Shown here piece after piece: positions 1-12,007 of a stretch of DNA of 64,000 bases. The notes beneath the pieces are model-generated. The model ran no database searches. It saw nothing but the letters and a program-made list of their open reading frames with translations, and was not told the origin of the DNA. The stretch covers positions 1,668,944-1,732,943 of the forward strand of contig NW_002060947.1 in assembly GCF_000150275.1 (NCBI RefSeq), read 5' to 3'. The stretch is from Trichoplax adhaerens. Lineage: Eukaryota; Placozoa; Uniplacotomia; Trichoplacea; Trichoplacidae. The position numbers and the translations under genes were made by a program. How positions within the stretch are numbered: position 1 is the first letter of the stretch; each line of letters opens with the position of its first letter.

Positions 1-595
1 TTCTACAGTAGACAGCCGTTGAAATTACTATCCTGCAATTTCTCTTTTGTGAATGACATTGGAGTGGTAATTTTTTGCACCGTTTATAGCATCAGAAGTA
101 GTCATGCAATTTGTGTATGGTACCATAATCTATACGTAGGATGATTAGCGTTGCAAATACATCCATCTCCTCTTTTATCAAGGGAATTTTTTCTACATTC
201 TTTGCCATAACTATGCACAACCATAGCGCAGTCATGATGGCAGACTAGACGCTCTCTTGATTAGGTGTCAATATGTCATCAAGTGCGTCGCGGTATTTGA
301 AAAATTTCCTTGTAGGCCGATGTATCTATCCTATCTATCAGAGTCTATGTTATCAATTGGTGGCGTTGTTGATTAAGTTAAATTGGTCAAGTGTAAAGAG
401 ACATTCTGGATCATTGCCAGCCAAGCAAGCAAGAGCAATGTTGATATCGCACTTGACTATGTGCTTTAACCTTGATCTTCATGAATCAGCAAGTGCGATA
501 CTATGGATGATCAACAACAGCCAGTAAAACAAGTTAGAGCAAGTTGGAGAAACATGCCACATATGGCAGATAGCAATCGGTGAAGTCCTGGATAC

Positions 596-625
596 CGATA
601 GCAGCGATAATTATCGCTGCTATCG
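596..625. repeat. 30-bp perfect palindrome
   Basis: The 30 bases are identical to their own reverse complement: CGATAGCAGCGATAA is followed directly by its inverse with no spacer. A second hairpin follows at 640-649/655-664, with 10-bp arms and a 5-nt loop. No gene overlaps them. A perfect unspaced palindrome of this length can extrude as a cruciform and is often unstable, but its role here is unknown. Confidence 0.9.
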
Positions 626-856
626 ATTTGCTCTAATTCTACAATTTGTACTAAACAAATTGTAAAAAGACGCAAATGGAGATAACTCCAAGGATGGAGA
701 TGAAGGAAAAATTTTGTTTTTCAAGGCTAACAAAGACATCGCTCCTACTGCATCGATGCATCATCATGGAGCAAAAATCATGTTTAAAGACTGGACATGG
801 ATAATTTACTCAACGATATAATGCATTAACAAAGTCGCAGTATGATGAGCATAGGA

Positions 857-1383
857 TTAGTCGTCCATTTTTATACTAGTTGCAAAACTACAAAATGATG
901 ATGTACCGTAGCTGGTGTCGGCATGAATTACCAAGTGGAAATTCCACCATCTAATCATGATACAGTATATGATAATTTTACAGAATTCGCAGTGATAACC
1001 CAATACTCCACTAACCTGATATCCGAGTATAAAGCCATTGCAGATAAGAACTGGTCCTCTAACATTTTTTTGATGCGTAAACGTTCCGAATCAGGTTGGC
1101 GTTGATGGCCAACCAAGTGCTGATTCGTAGAATTGTAATATCTAGTTTGAGGTTGTGGTCTTCGATGATAAAAATGATTGGGATTGACATGTTGAGGTTG
1201 GGAAAGTCTTTGCCATTCGGGATTGCCATTTACGTAATGTCGTTGTCTCGAAAAATCTCGATCCAAACCTTGACGATAGTGAAATGATCGCAGTTTCGTT
1301 CTGACTGCAACTGCTGTTTTATAATCATTTTGACGACGGAGTCTTTCACTGTACGAACTGACAATATTATTGATGATCGGCAT
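857..1383 (-). CDS. Candidate small gene, unknown basic Q/N/R-rich protein
   Basis: Not recognised. An ATG at 1383 opens a 122-codon reading frame ending at a good donor (ATCAG|GTTAGT, exon edge 1016). Just 5' of the ATG is a strong acceptor (TTTTTTTCAG) and an in-frame TGA, so the start would lie in a second, otherwise untranslated exon. A possible terminal exon at 875-857 follows in phase and adds five residues before TAA. The predicted protein is hydrophilic and rich in Arg, Gln, Asn and His, with a more helical C-terminal part (RLRIKKMLEDQFLSAMALY). There is no signal peptide or membrane segment. Splice sites and length argue for a real exon; absence of any recognised family argues against. 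It may be lineage-specific. Confidence 0.35.
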
Positions 1384-1399
1384 ATCTCATTCGCTGAAA

Positions 1400-2490
1400 A
1401 AAAGAGAAATCACAAGGATGGATTTAATTCCATGACAACACATCCAATTGAATAGTTATAACGATTACTCTTACACATTATACTACTGTACAATAATCAA
1501 AATCCACTTGGCTTTCATAGGGAATCGCCTTCAATCGAGTAGGATCAGAATTTGAGTTTGTTTGCATGTAGCAAAGCGGCAGTGTTGAAGTGGTCATACA
1601 AGCAAGAGCAGAATATTCAAGGGGCCCATCCTACTATTAATGTTAATTTAGCTCCACTCTCCAGCTGACTTTAGTACCCGTAGACTACGAAGGGAAAGAA
1701 AGAGTTACTTTTACCTTTAAGCCACCCAAAAAGCTTACTAAGGTAATCGAGTTGGATTGCTATGCTCGATACAACTATGGATCGCTTTTATTGACGATCG
1801 TGAAGAATGTCCGCTTCAAGTCGTCAGCAAGAGTTATCCAAACCGACTGTACGATTTAATTTAAAAAGTAAACAGCATGAAAAAGAAAGACGGATGAAGA
1901 GTAGATTTCAATGGCGACAGCTTGGCCACTTACTTTGGTGGTTATCTTAATGGGAGAAACAGTTTCTACTGCTGTTTATTGAAGTTGATGACATAAGACT
2001 AGTAGACATTTTTAACTTCATCATGGCACACAGTGGACTAAACTTTTCAAAAAGTCAACATCACTGCAAGGGGTCTTTCTTGCAATAGTATTGATCAATA
2101 CCATGAGTAATCATGACGATTGATATTGCCATATTGAAAATCTTGTCTTTCGGCACAGATAGACGACACACTGTGGTCGAACGATGTTATACTGTACACT
2201 ATACGAAAATCGAGCAATAGTGCAGTATCATCATTCTTGGGGAGAATTCGCTTGCTGTCAAAAAATCAATCAATCAAGCGACAACAAAATGCTGTTTATA
2301 CTACAAGTGTTGCAAGCAATCCATTTTCAATCATTTCATATTTGACATTACTATTTGCGCATTTAGATAGGTAAGACGAATGGGCTGTATCCTGTTTTAT
2401 AAATGATGATTCTTGATAACTTTTCACGGGCATCTTAGTATGGTATAAAGGCATTTTAAATAGGCTACTTTTACTGTACTGTATATCCAA
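1400..2490. other. Non-coding stretch, nothing recognised
   Basis: AT-rich sequence with only short broken frames. I see no family match, no credible exon chain and no clear repeat in this stretch. Confidence 0.5.
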
Positions 2491-3200
2491 TCATCATCAT
2501 TTTTATCAAGTAATGTACAAAGAGAATACAAATATTGTAAGCCATGGAAGATCGCGCAGTCTTGCTTGTATTAGCTCATCACGAATAATGAATGATATTA
2601 CCAATTTACTGGTATGTACAGTAATATGGTTGGGTCTAGTGGGCAGTGATGACAATTTTGGAGCATCATTTTACTATATCTTAACATAGAATTAAAGAGG
2701 GATCTATATGTTATCACGTCGACGTCGATCATGGAGGTAACTCAATGTTCTTTTACCTCCATGATGTAGAACGAACAATCATCCAAGTCAGTAATAACTA
2801 TATTTGAAAAAAAAATGATACTATTACAACTCCTTGAAGGTCGCACAATGTTTCTTGTTTTAGTGCATTACTAGTATCAGCAGTATGAGCAATAGCAATA
2901 ATAATTTGAAGGATCATGTTGCTCTCATGAGCATAAAATTGGAAATTCTTCTACTGTATGTGATGGGGATCTCCATCCAAGAAAGATAATGTAGGACAAT
3001 TATCATCATCATCAAGTAATAATAAAAAATGAGTACAATCCATTCAAGGTCGCACAATCTTTGTTGTACTAGTCCATCACTAATATCAACCATGATGACT
3101 GTTTTTTTAAGGATCATCTTGCTACAATTTAAAATTCTCCTTCTTCTGTGTAAAGATGATGTACATTGTACACTAAATGTCCAGTAGATGATTTCTTGCC
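2491..3200. repeat. Old tandem repeat, unit about 209 bp, diverged
   Basis: Two recognisable copies are anchored by AAGGTCGCACAAT at about 2837 and 3046, each followed by a TTxxTTGT...TAGT/TCCATCAC-like stretch and later by AAGGATCATxTTGCT. A third, more diverged copy starts near 2540 (GGAAGATCGCGCAGT) and is lengthened by about 80 bp containing the hairpin at 2728-2765. No coding sequence is convincing inside. Confidence 0.6.
2728..2765. repeat. Hairpin: 13-bp perfect inverted repeat, 12-nt loop
   Basis: ATCATGGAGGTAA at 2728-2740 is the exact reverse complement of TTACCTCCATGAT at 2753-2765. It lies in the extra segment of the first copy of the ~209-bp repeat. It could be a miniature mobile element footprint, but no target duplication was identified. 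Confidence 0.8.
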
Positions 3201-3713
3201 TACGTCTACAGTCTTCAACTGGAAAAGATTTTGATATAGCAGTCTACCTTCTCTACAATTATTTCAATGTGAATTTATTCAGGTACTGTGGTCAACCATC
3301 CTCCTACAAGATGGTTGTTAAGCATTAAAGATTGCCGTAGAATGCTCAATTTACCCTCCTTTAACGCCTATTCCGATAGGGTTATTCTCGATAGCAGCAA
3401 TGACGGATTCTTCTCCACTTGTCGGATCTGGCGTAGCCAAAAGCTTTCCTTCTCTCTCTCTCTCCTGAATAATCTGAACAACTAACGCTAAGACGACAAA
3501 CGTTGCAGCACCACCAGCACTGATCTCCAGTACTGCACAGTGTTGATCATCGACTACACGATTAAATGGAAGCAATCGACTGGCGATGATGGAAAGCAGA
3601 TGGAATTATTGAGGGATGCAATTTTTTTCTTGTCTTGATGGCTGAAATTCCTACCATAACATTGGCCAGGAAGGTTTTGCCCTTGCAGTCCTTGACTCCT
3701 TCTTTCTGAGGGC

Positions 3714-3842
3714 ATCGTACCGTACCGGATCGATACGGTATCGTACGATACGGTATCGTACGATACGGTATCATACGGCACGGTACGGTACAGCGCGGTA
3801 CGGTACAGCGCGGTACGGTACAGCACGGTACGGTACCGTATG
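3714..3842. repeat. GC-rich palindromic minisatellite (GGTACGGTAC / GATACGGTATCGTAC)
   Basis: Two related short arrays are joined. The first is about three copies of a 15-nt unit GATACGGTATCGTAC, itself containing the palindrome GTATCGTACGATAC. The second is about three copies of a 15-nt unit built on CGGTACGGTACAG. On the minus strand all frames stay open by repetition and give monotonous YRTVLYRTAL-type peptides; these are not regarded as genes. Base composition is strikingly more GC-rich than the flanks. Confidence 0.85.
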
Positions 3843-3879
3843 TTGGCCAGGGCCCGAAGTCGCATCCAGACAAAATCCA

Positions 3880-4412
3880 GCGATTCACAATATGTATCAT
3901 TAGCAAGGCAAAAATAACTCTAGTCATCCAGACAAAATCCAGCGATTTATAATATGTATAATTAGCAATGCAAAGTAACTCTAGTCATGCATAATTAGCA
4001 AGGCAAGATAGCTCTATTCATCCAGACAAAATCCAGCGATTCATAATATGTACAGTATAATTAGCAAGGCAAAATCATTCTAGTCATGCATAATTAGCTA
4101 GGCAAAATAACTCTAGTCATCCAGATAAAATCCAGCGATTCATAATATGTACAGTATAATTAGCAAGGCAAAGTCACTCTAGTCATGCATAATTAGCTAG
4201 GCAAAATAACTCTAGTCATCCAGATAAAATTCAGCGATTCATAATATGTACAGTATAATTAGCAAGGCAAAGTCACTCTAGTCATGCATAATTAGCTAGG
4301 CAAAGTAACTCTAGTCATGCATAATTAGCTAGGCAAAATAACTCGAGTCATCCAGACAAAATCCAGCGATTCATAATATGCATAATTAGCAAGGCAAAAT
4401 AACTCTAGTAAT
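3880..4412. repeat. Composite tandem repeat, ~100-bp unit made of ~32-bp subunits
   Basis: The block CATCCAGAxAAAATCCAGCG followed by ATTCATAATATGTACAG and TATAATTAGCAAGGCAAA recurs at about 3927, 4018, 4118, 4218 and 4349, mostly 100 bp apart. A shorter subunit of about 32 bp (AGTCATGCATAATTAGCTAG) is inserted once or twice per copy, which explains the 131-bp step between the last two. Copies are very similar, so this array is young. Confidence 0.9.
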
Positions 4413-4612
4413 CCATTGATCAAACACTTGGAATGTCTGTTCTATTGATTGTTGACATACCGTGTACAATACTTCGAAGTGGGTTGACAAATCCATGTAG
4501 TCATCGATGGCGTTGCTACACAACAGCAGTGAGTAATTATTGGAATACTGTGTCCAGTACGGGCGTACTGGATTGGACAAGAGGAAATATTGATTCTGTA
4601 CACTATACTTTA

Positions 4613-5010
4613 AGCAATCAAAGACAGTATTACGTAACCATCCCCCCTAAAAATAAAGTAATAATTATCATGGGCAAAGAAACAAGGACAACCTGGAAAG
4701 AGGTAACAATCCATTAGCTTGTCCAGTTTCTTCATTTCCCCCCGACTCTTTCTCCTCCTTCAATAAATCATTATCAATGGCTGAGGTGATTTCGGCTAAA
4801 ATACAGGATGTGATTACCAGCAAACTAAGACAGTATTACGTAAGCGTCAAAAAAATAATGAATGATCATGGACAAAGAAACAAGGACAATATGGAAAGCG
4901 GTAGCAATCCACTAGCTTGTCCAGCTTTTTGATTTCCCCGACTCTTTCTCCTCCTTCAGTATATCAATATCAATTGCTGAGGTAATTTTGGCTAAAATAC
5001 AAGACAATCA
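4613..5010. repeat. Direct tandem duplication, ~206 bp, diverged
   Basis: GACAGTATTACGTAA occurs at 4623 and 4829. Both copies continue with GACAAAGAAACAAGGACAA-like, TAGCTTGTCCAG and CCCGACTCTTTCTCCTCCTT segments and end at GGCTAAAATACA. Identity looks like roughly 80-85 percent by eye. A short open frame (4988-5260) starts at the end of the second copy; I see no reason to call it a gene. Confidence 0.85.
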
Positions 5011-5260
5011 TCATCAACTGTTGCCGCCTTTGTGGCGGCTACATAAAGAGCAAAAAGATCAACTTTGCCACTGCATGATGAGACATCTAAAGTTTGGACT
5101 CCGCTTTGATCAGTGCTGTCCTGCTGCATACAGCATTTCTACTCTAGTGGATCAACGACGTTTTGGCCACAGTAGACTTTCATATCGTAAAATTTTCTTT
5201 CCCTTAGTTGCTGAATCAATTTGTAATCTACGTCCTCATATGATTCTTCCCACAATATAA

Positions 5261-7683
5261 ATCGAAATGATAATTGCTTTGTATCAGACAAAGACGATAT
5301 TGTTCTGCTATGCAATATCGATTGAGCATTGATCTATACCCGCATCAAGGTTGAAACGACTCTGATCAAGAGTTCTGCTGTCTCTGATTCATGCATACGC
5401 GTATATCATGAGGTATCAACACCAATAAAATTGGATAAACGCACCAATTAAATTGGATAAGCTACTACACTATTGATTATTTTATCCATTCGTTTGAGGG
5501 AAGAGACAAGACTCCACCTTACCTCGATGACCATATATATACAAAGAGGATGAAATTACAAGGTGGACAGGACTACAGTACAGCACCAGTAGGAACTACT
5601 CAACATTCCTACATCAAAATAAACTCATTCGCCTAATCTAAAATGATCTGAAATACGGATTGGGAGAGTGTGGGTTGTAGTTTGTGGATCATCCATGAAC
5701 GACGGTCAAGTTTTCTCTTGCAATTTAGTCTAGTCACAACTACGTACTGTATGCCATCGACTACTACTATATCGTAATGACAGTGGGATTGCTCTTCTTG
5801 TAAAACCCTAATGATAGTAAACTTATTCTACAGTCAGGTCAGGGACTTCGAACAAGGATTTTCCCTTTTAATTCATGAATTAACTTAGAACTCCCTGATC
5901 AAGTACTGCAAATTGATTGAAAAAAATGACGTCATTGACTGAGCGAATTTCATACTACTCTATTACCTACAGTAGCTTTGTTGGCAGCTCCAGGTGATCT
6001 TTAAAAGTACAGTATTTCAAATAGTTTAATTCATCTCTTACTCTTTGCAACATCAGAGTCTTTCATCGTATCGATAAGCAATGTCTTTCTTCATCCAACA
6101 TCAGGCAGAAACTGGCCCTAACTCCGCCAGTTATTCCTTTTCCTACGTATGACGACAAACTCGCATAAACTCGAAAGTAATGTCCTTCAGACACCAAACA
6201 TAACCATTTCTATATCAGTAATGTGACCATAAAGTAGCGCTAAATTTATCATAGTAAGGCTTATAAGAAGAATTTTGCTAATGATGATATGGTTAGTAAT
6301 TAAATACTACAGTTAGGGTATTTTAAGCTATGGAAAAATGGCAAAAATAATTTCATCACCATTTTGGAAATGACATTTAGCCAGATTTTACCATGTTCCA
6401 TGCAAACTTCCATACACTGTTGTTGATCACATCGACCTGTTTGATACGTTATCCTCGCATATTAGACTTGGCTTCCTTTTGCTTGCTCAAATACGGACTG
6501 ACAGAATTCCTACAGTACTGAATGGACCCTACTACAGTACAAAGTATTGTAACCCATACCTATACACTGTACCCATACATCGGCCTGGAGCTGCCATGGC
6601 AATCACACCCAGGCGGACTATCCTTAATCCATAAAGGTTAAGGCTCTTCCTGCAGCCCTTTACAACGTTGCATTTCTCAAATCATGAACAATCTCCCGGT
6701 CTACTGACTCAATGAACATGGTGGTATCAACAGCAGACGTGTGCTACTTGATATTAGGTAAGTTGATGTAATAGTATAGGTTACTATTGACCAGAAATTA
6801 TTATCTGATCGTGGCCAATTTGTCAAACCTTCTTGCTGGTCTATTTTTGTAAATATTGGAGGTGCTGTCATCGTTGTTCAACTTGATTGCCATACGAGTG
6901 CACAAATAGGCTGTAACTAGGGACTTCTAAGAGAGCTTCCTCTTAAAAGTGCCTGGACTGGTCTTGCAATGCTCATCGGATAGGTTATAACACGTCGATG
7001 ATTATTCTATGTGATGGATTTGTTTATGGCAATCATTTCTTTCGAACAGGAGGTTATCAATATTATCCTGCTATGCAATGTTGTACTGTAGGATACAACG
7101 TTTTGATACAACATCATGCCATGGCAAGACTCCACTGCAACTCAAGTACATAGGAACGATTGTAGTTTTTGCAATCAACTCTTTAATATCCCTCATTTTT
7201 TTAATCATACTGTACTACAATGCTCGACCTAATGGATTGCGGTCAATAACTAGTCAGGATAGAATTTACTAAAATGAACGATATACCGTAGGCAAACCTG
7301 CAATCAGTAACAATTTGAGCATAGCTAAACTGATACATATAATTGACGTTCTTTTCCAACAGTAAACGGAAGTCATTGCGATTGTTATTATTTGTAGCAG
7401 ATAAAGACCAATTGATGTGGAATGAAAATGACAGTATGGACTGGCATGATCAACGCAGTTGTTTATAATTCTTAAACTCTTATCTTCTCAGTCCATTTTA
7501 CAGAGTCAATATAAATTGTAGACTACAACTGAAGACAACAATCTTATTTTCAGTCATGTAGTGGCGTTATCGTCCAAAGAAAATTGCTTTAATAAACACT
7601 TTATAAAGATAACTACCAATTTTACACCTTGATAATACTGTCAACTAGCCTACCTTGAAATAACTATACTTTTCATTTTGTAG
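5261..7683. other. Non-coding stretch upstream of NPAT
   Basis: No credible exon was found. Several ACTACAGTACA/TACAGTACT words occur (for example near 5571, 6531 and 7849). The missing first exon of NPAT, carrying the initiator ATG and the start of its LisH motif, should lie here. A weak candidate is the short frame MDWHDQR at about 7437, whose donor phase fits, but the sequence is not LisH-like. Confidence 0.4.
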
Positions 7684-10600
7684 ATTATTTACAATTCAAT
7701 GGGTGGCAAAAGAGTTTCGAAATCTTCTACCAGGAATGTCCACACTTTAGGAATGAAACTCAACAACAGGTTGGCAAGATCGTATAAGATAGGAGTAGAA
7801 TAGAAAAGAGCTGACTTCTGCTTCAAGTACTCTACTGTCGTCAGCCACTACAGTACGCCTACAAGACGTCCAATCTTTATTAATAAAGACAGTATTATTA
7901 GCTGTCGCTTTCAATATCTCGAGAATTAATAATTAGTAAGAGCTTCAACATTATGCTTACATACATTATTTTATAGCTAAATATGTCCATTTCATTCGTA
8001 ACAATCTAATGATCTGTTATGTTTTTTCCATTATGTCTAATGAAATCTTATAAATATATCTAAAAAATGACAGGATTTATTCGATCGGAGGAATTTACAA
8101 GACATTGTACAGGGATTCGCTGACGTTTTAATCCAAGGTAAGATAGTCTTATAATGTACTACCCTATTGTATAATAAGATACATTTATTGACAAGTACTC
8201 TCAATGGATTGGGATCATACGTACAGGATATGGTCTTCAAGGCAATTTTCCTATTTCGTTTACCATTAACTTATAATTACAGGTTGTTCTTTGGAATGTA
8301 TGAAACTTTCCTTGAGCAGATGTAGATTCTTAAAAATTCTATAATACAGAAACGCCGCAATACTAGTGATATGATTTACGTTTAATTTGATAATGTCTAA
8401 ACAATGAGCTGTAATAGCATAGTCGGTTATCATTTTATCATCGATACTTTAGAACAGCCGATGCCTCCATTCAGAATAGGTACCTTTATATCTATATTGC
8501 GCAGGCATTTATCATATATCAACATGAAGTAAAATACAGTATTAACGATTCTCCTATTAAATGAAGTATAGCCATGTTATGCTATTTAGAATGTAATAGC
8601 CTAATTTTTATAATGATGTTATCCATTTTTTTATCCAAATCTTAGGCAATACAGCCAGACAACCGCAAAGTAACGCTGTCGTACTCGACAGCCTTTGGAA
8701 AAAATTTGACGATATTGTCAGTCAAATAAAGTTAGTTTTAATAGATCAATATAAACGTTTCAAATTGCATGCAGTAAAATTCCTGAAATAAATTTAAGAC
8801 TGTTCAAACTTGTCTAAACATTGCTTCTTTAATAATTCAACGAGAGATCCTATTAAACAATAAGGAGCTATTACCAACTGCTACAATTTCTCCATTAATA
8901 GACATACATCGCGAAAGTCCTTCATCAAATCTGTAGAACATCCGACTTCTTCTCAACGAGGTAAATCTTAGCTTTCTCTTACTACGCAATTAAATGTATA
9001 AATTTGATTATTACGGAATCCAGTAAGAATTATTCACTTAATTCTTTCGTTACCCCTATAACTGTAAAAAATTTGACATAGTCATAAACGAATAATTGTG
9101 AAATAATTATGTAACAAACTAAATATTTATACTTTTACGTTACGTATACGTGAATTGAACGGCTATAGATTACTATAATACGATGACTACAATTGACTTC
9201 ACGAAAGCATTCCTTTTTTTCTGCAAATAATGCTAGTTCGTACCAGGCAAGGACTAAATAAGCGGCGCATTGTACCACTAAAAATATCAACTGCAATGAA
9301 TGACAGCCCTAACAGTGATAGTGGCGGTTCTACTGCTATTCCACTAGCTAAGAGAACTCTATATTCATTAGATTCTACATCGCCTATTAAGACATTAGTC
9401 AATGTTGCTAGTGATATGTACAATGAAGCTTATCAACATAGCGAAGAAACTTCAGAATTGATCCGTAGCGGCTATGGATCACCAAAGCGAAAGAAGTAGG
9501 TCAAAATGTACACTCTATGGACAAGCCAAGTTTATCTGTAAATCGCTATAGAAATTATTAATCATAACCAGTTTACCTTATTTCGATTTCTTAATTTAAA
9601 AATTGAAAGGTTTATGCCCCGCAAAAGACATACAATAGAACGAATTCCGGACAGGAATGAGTAAGTTGAAGAATTTAATCAGTCTCAGTGTATTTCCGTC
9701 TCGATATTACTACTAAATAGTGTAACTTTGTGCGATCTACGAGATATCTTGTTACCTATTTTATATGACTGAAGAGACCAATTATATTTAATCAACCACA
9801 AATAGTAATGCTAGCATATTGGTTTAACTTATAAAATTGTGATTATTTTCTAGGCAAGTGGTTGCAGATTCTGAGATGCCACAACATATTATAGAAACTC
9901 TACTCGAAAATACTGAATTACAACAAAGATTAGCTAGTAATATCAACAAAGTAGTATATAGGTAATAATAATATGCTACATGATTTTACTGTTTAAAGTA
10001 GTTGCATTTCAATGCATGCATGAAAATTATAATAAAGATTTTTGTGTATTAGCTCTAAAGATGATCCTGCCATCATAAGTGAAGCCCCTTTAGAAAAAGA
10101 TAATGTTACGACAGATATTGCAGGTACGTCGGAAAACAATAACGACATTATTTCAAGTCTGCCGTCGAATGCTTCCGTAGAAAATGAGGTATTTAACTAT
10201 TGATTTAATATCAATCTGATTTTCCAGTCCCTATAAATTAATCATTACAGTTTATTTAATTACTTTACATGTCAGGTTAAAGATTATAACTTATCAAGTG
10301 ATGCTGTAAGCAATATCGTTGAATTGACTGAATCCGATCCAGCATTTGATCAATTGCTGGCTATACTCGGTTAGTATGAAAAACATTATTTTTCTACACA
10401 TGTCAGTAAAAAGCATTACGGATTACGTAATAATATTTATAAATCATTGAAATAAGGAGGTATCGTCTATGATTCATTATGATTTCGTAGATACTGTTCA
10501 AGTTACTTTAACTCCAGACGTCAAATCTACTAATGAATCGTGTCAAACAGTATCACTACAAGGTTTGAGACATCCACCCAAACTAACCTTGCGTCATAAA

Positions 10601-11243
10601 ACACTTATGACTTACCTTAACTTTGCTACTATGTGATTTTATTGCGGATGTATGAATCTATGTAAAATTTTAAGCGCTTTGATAATAAATGACTAGCTAA
10701 ATTTTAATTGCCCATAACTAATTTTAGGTGAAGATCATCTGCAAACCGAAGGTGCCTCGAACGATGATATGCTGATGTCTATAAAAAGAAAATTATCTGA
10801 CAATCACGTTCGAAAATTGTCTTTTGATGTAAATAATAAAAAATCACCACATGATAAGATGGAACATTTAAATCGAAACGAAAATAATAATATCAACGAT
10901 GAAGAAAATATGACTGCGATGGAAGAACAAACTGCAACTAATGAGCTACATGTTATCGGCGATAAATTTTCCGAATCAGATGATTTGAGTGAACACCACG
11001 AAGAAAAGGAATCTCCTCCTGTGGTAATAAGAGTTTTAAATTCATGTTATGTAGCATATCAATTATGTCAGCTTGCTTTTTCAGATAAGCAAATCGTACT
11101 TGACGGTCGATTTGATTTTCAGTGCTGTATTTTACTTGTAGAGATCGGATCAAAACGTAACTGCCGACGGCAGCAACATGAAAATTTTTCCTACTGGACT
11201 AGATGTTGAAAATTTTCTCTCCAAATTACAGTATACAGAATAA
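7684..11243 (+). CDS. NPAT: NPAT (nuclear coactivator of histone transcription), 5' exon missing
   Basis: Activates replication-dependent histone genes at histone locus bodies in the nucleus. Exons: 7684-7769 (donor could be at 7784), 8074-8137, 8646-8730, 8902-8960, 9237-9495, 9610-9660, 9854-9961, 10053-10188, 10276-10369, 10491-10562, 10728-11023, 11142-11243 (TAA 11241-11243). All junction phases agree. Order of conserved blocks as in vertebrate NPAT: LisH helix (YLQFNGWQKSFEIFYQE), LFDRRNLQDIV, DSLWKKFDDIVSQI, an RTRQG motif, SPKRKK, ELQQRLASNINKV, ELTESDPAFDQLLAIL, and a C-terminal tail FPTGLDVENFLSKLQ. About 470 residues are visible against roughly 1,400 in human, so the long acidic/serine-rich middle is largely absent. 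The exon supplying the start codon was not found. Convergent with the MFSD9-like gene 765 bp downstream. Confidence 0.85.
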
Positions 11244-12007
11244 TTCTAAATACATAGTATGATTACATAAAAATGAAGTAATATATTTGAGTGCTATATA
11301 TTCTTGAACTGGTTCTTATTATACTTGGATGCATTAATGGATTATATAGTTCCCAGGCAGTGCTTAACTGTAAACTTGGACGTTACTGATGATTTATTCA
11401 TGATTAATTGTTAACATCTATGGTCCCTTAAGCTGTGTGTAGAACACTACTGTTAATGAAGTACACTTCGTTTACATTTTTATCGATATGCAAATAGCTT
11501 TTCTAACGTAATTTGATATTTATTCGAAATAGATACTCGCATACAAGATAATATACGCGCATTGGTAATATTTTCATGTAAATAGACATTTCGATACTAT
11601 CGTCACATTTTATTAAAGTATTTATGTTATGTAAAATAACCTTGCCTTCGTAAAATTGACTTTTTCTTGCTATATAGTCCAATCAAGTAAAATAAATATT
11701 AAAATACGATCAGACTAGTTTTACAACATCTGAAATTGAGCAATTTAAATGATCACTAATACGTAATTATAAATGCTAAGACATCGCTAACTTCCAATGA
11801 AGACGATTCTACTTTATACAGGATTGAATAATATGTTAAAGCTAAATACTTACGATAGTATTTTAAAATTAAAAGTCATTCATGATAGAATATTATCGTC
11901 CACAATTGTAAATAAATTTTTCTTAACCTATTAGTTTAATGACTGTCAATTCGGATTTAAACGGAATTCAAAATGTAATATAATTCGATATCTTCTAATC
12001 AATTAAA
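11244..12007. other. Intergenic gap between convergent genes
   Basis: This 764-bp AT-rich gap separates the stop codons of NPAT (+) and the MFSD9-like gene (-). It should hold both 3' UTRs. AATAAA occurs near 11690 on the plus strand. No coding frame is evident. Confidence 0.6.

Noticed and set aside
273-527. 84-codon plus-strand frame
   Set aside because: No recognisable domain, no splice context and no conserved motif. It cannot be supported.
3554-3927. Overlapping 103- and 121-codon minus-strand frames
   Set aside because: They run through the GTAC/GATAC minisatellite and give YRTALYRT-type repeats in two frames at once, a sign of repeat-driven openness.
9230-9499. ATG at 9230 as the start of an independent 89-codon gene
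   Set aside because: The frame is an internal NPAT exon (9237-9495); upstream exons with LisH and LWKK motifs join it in phase.
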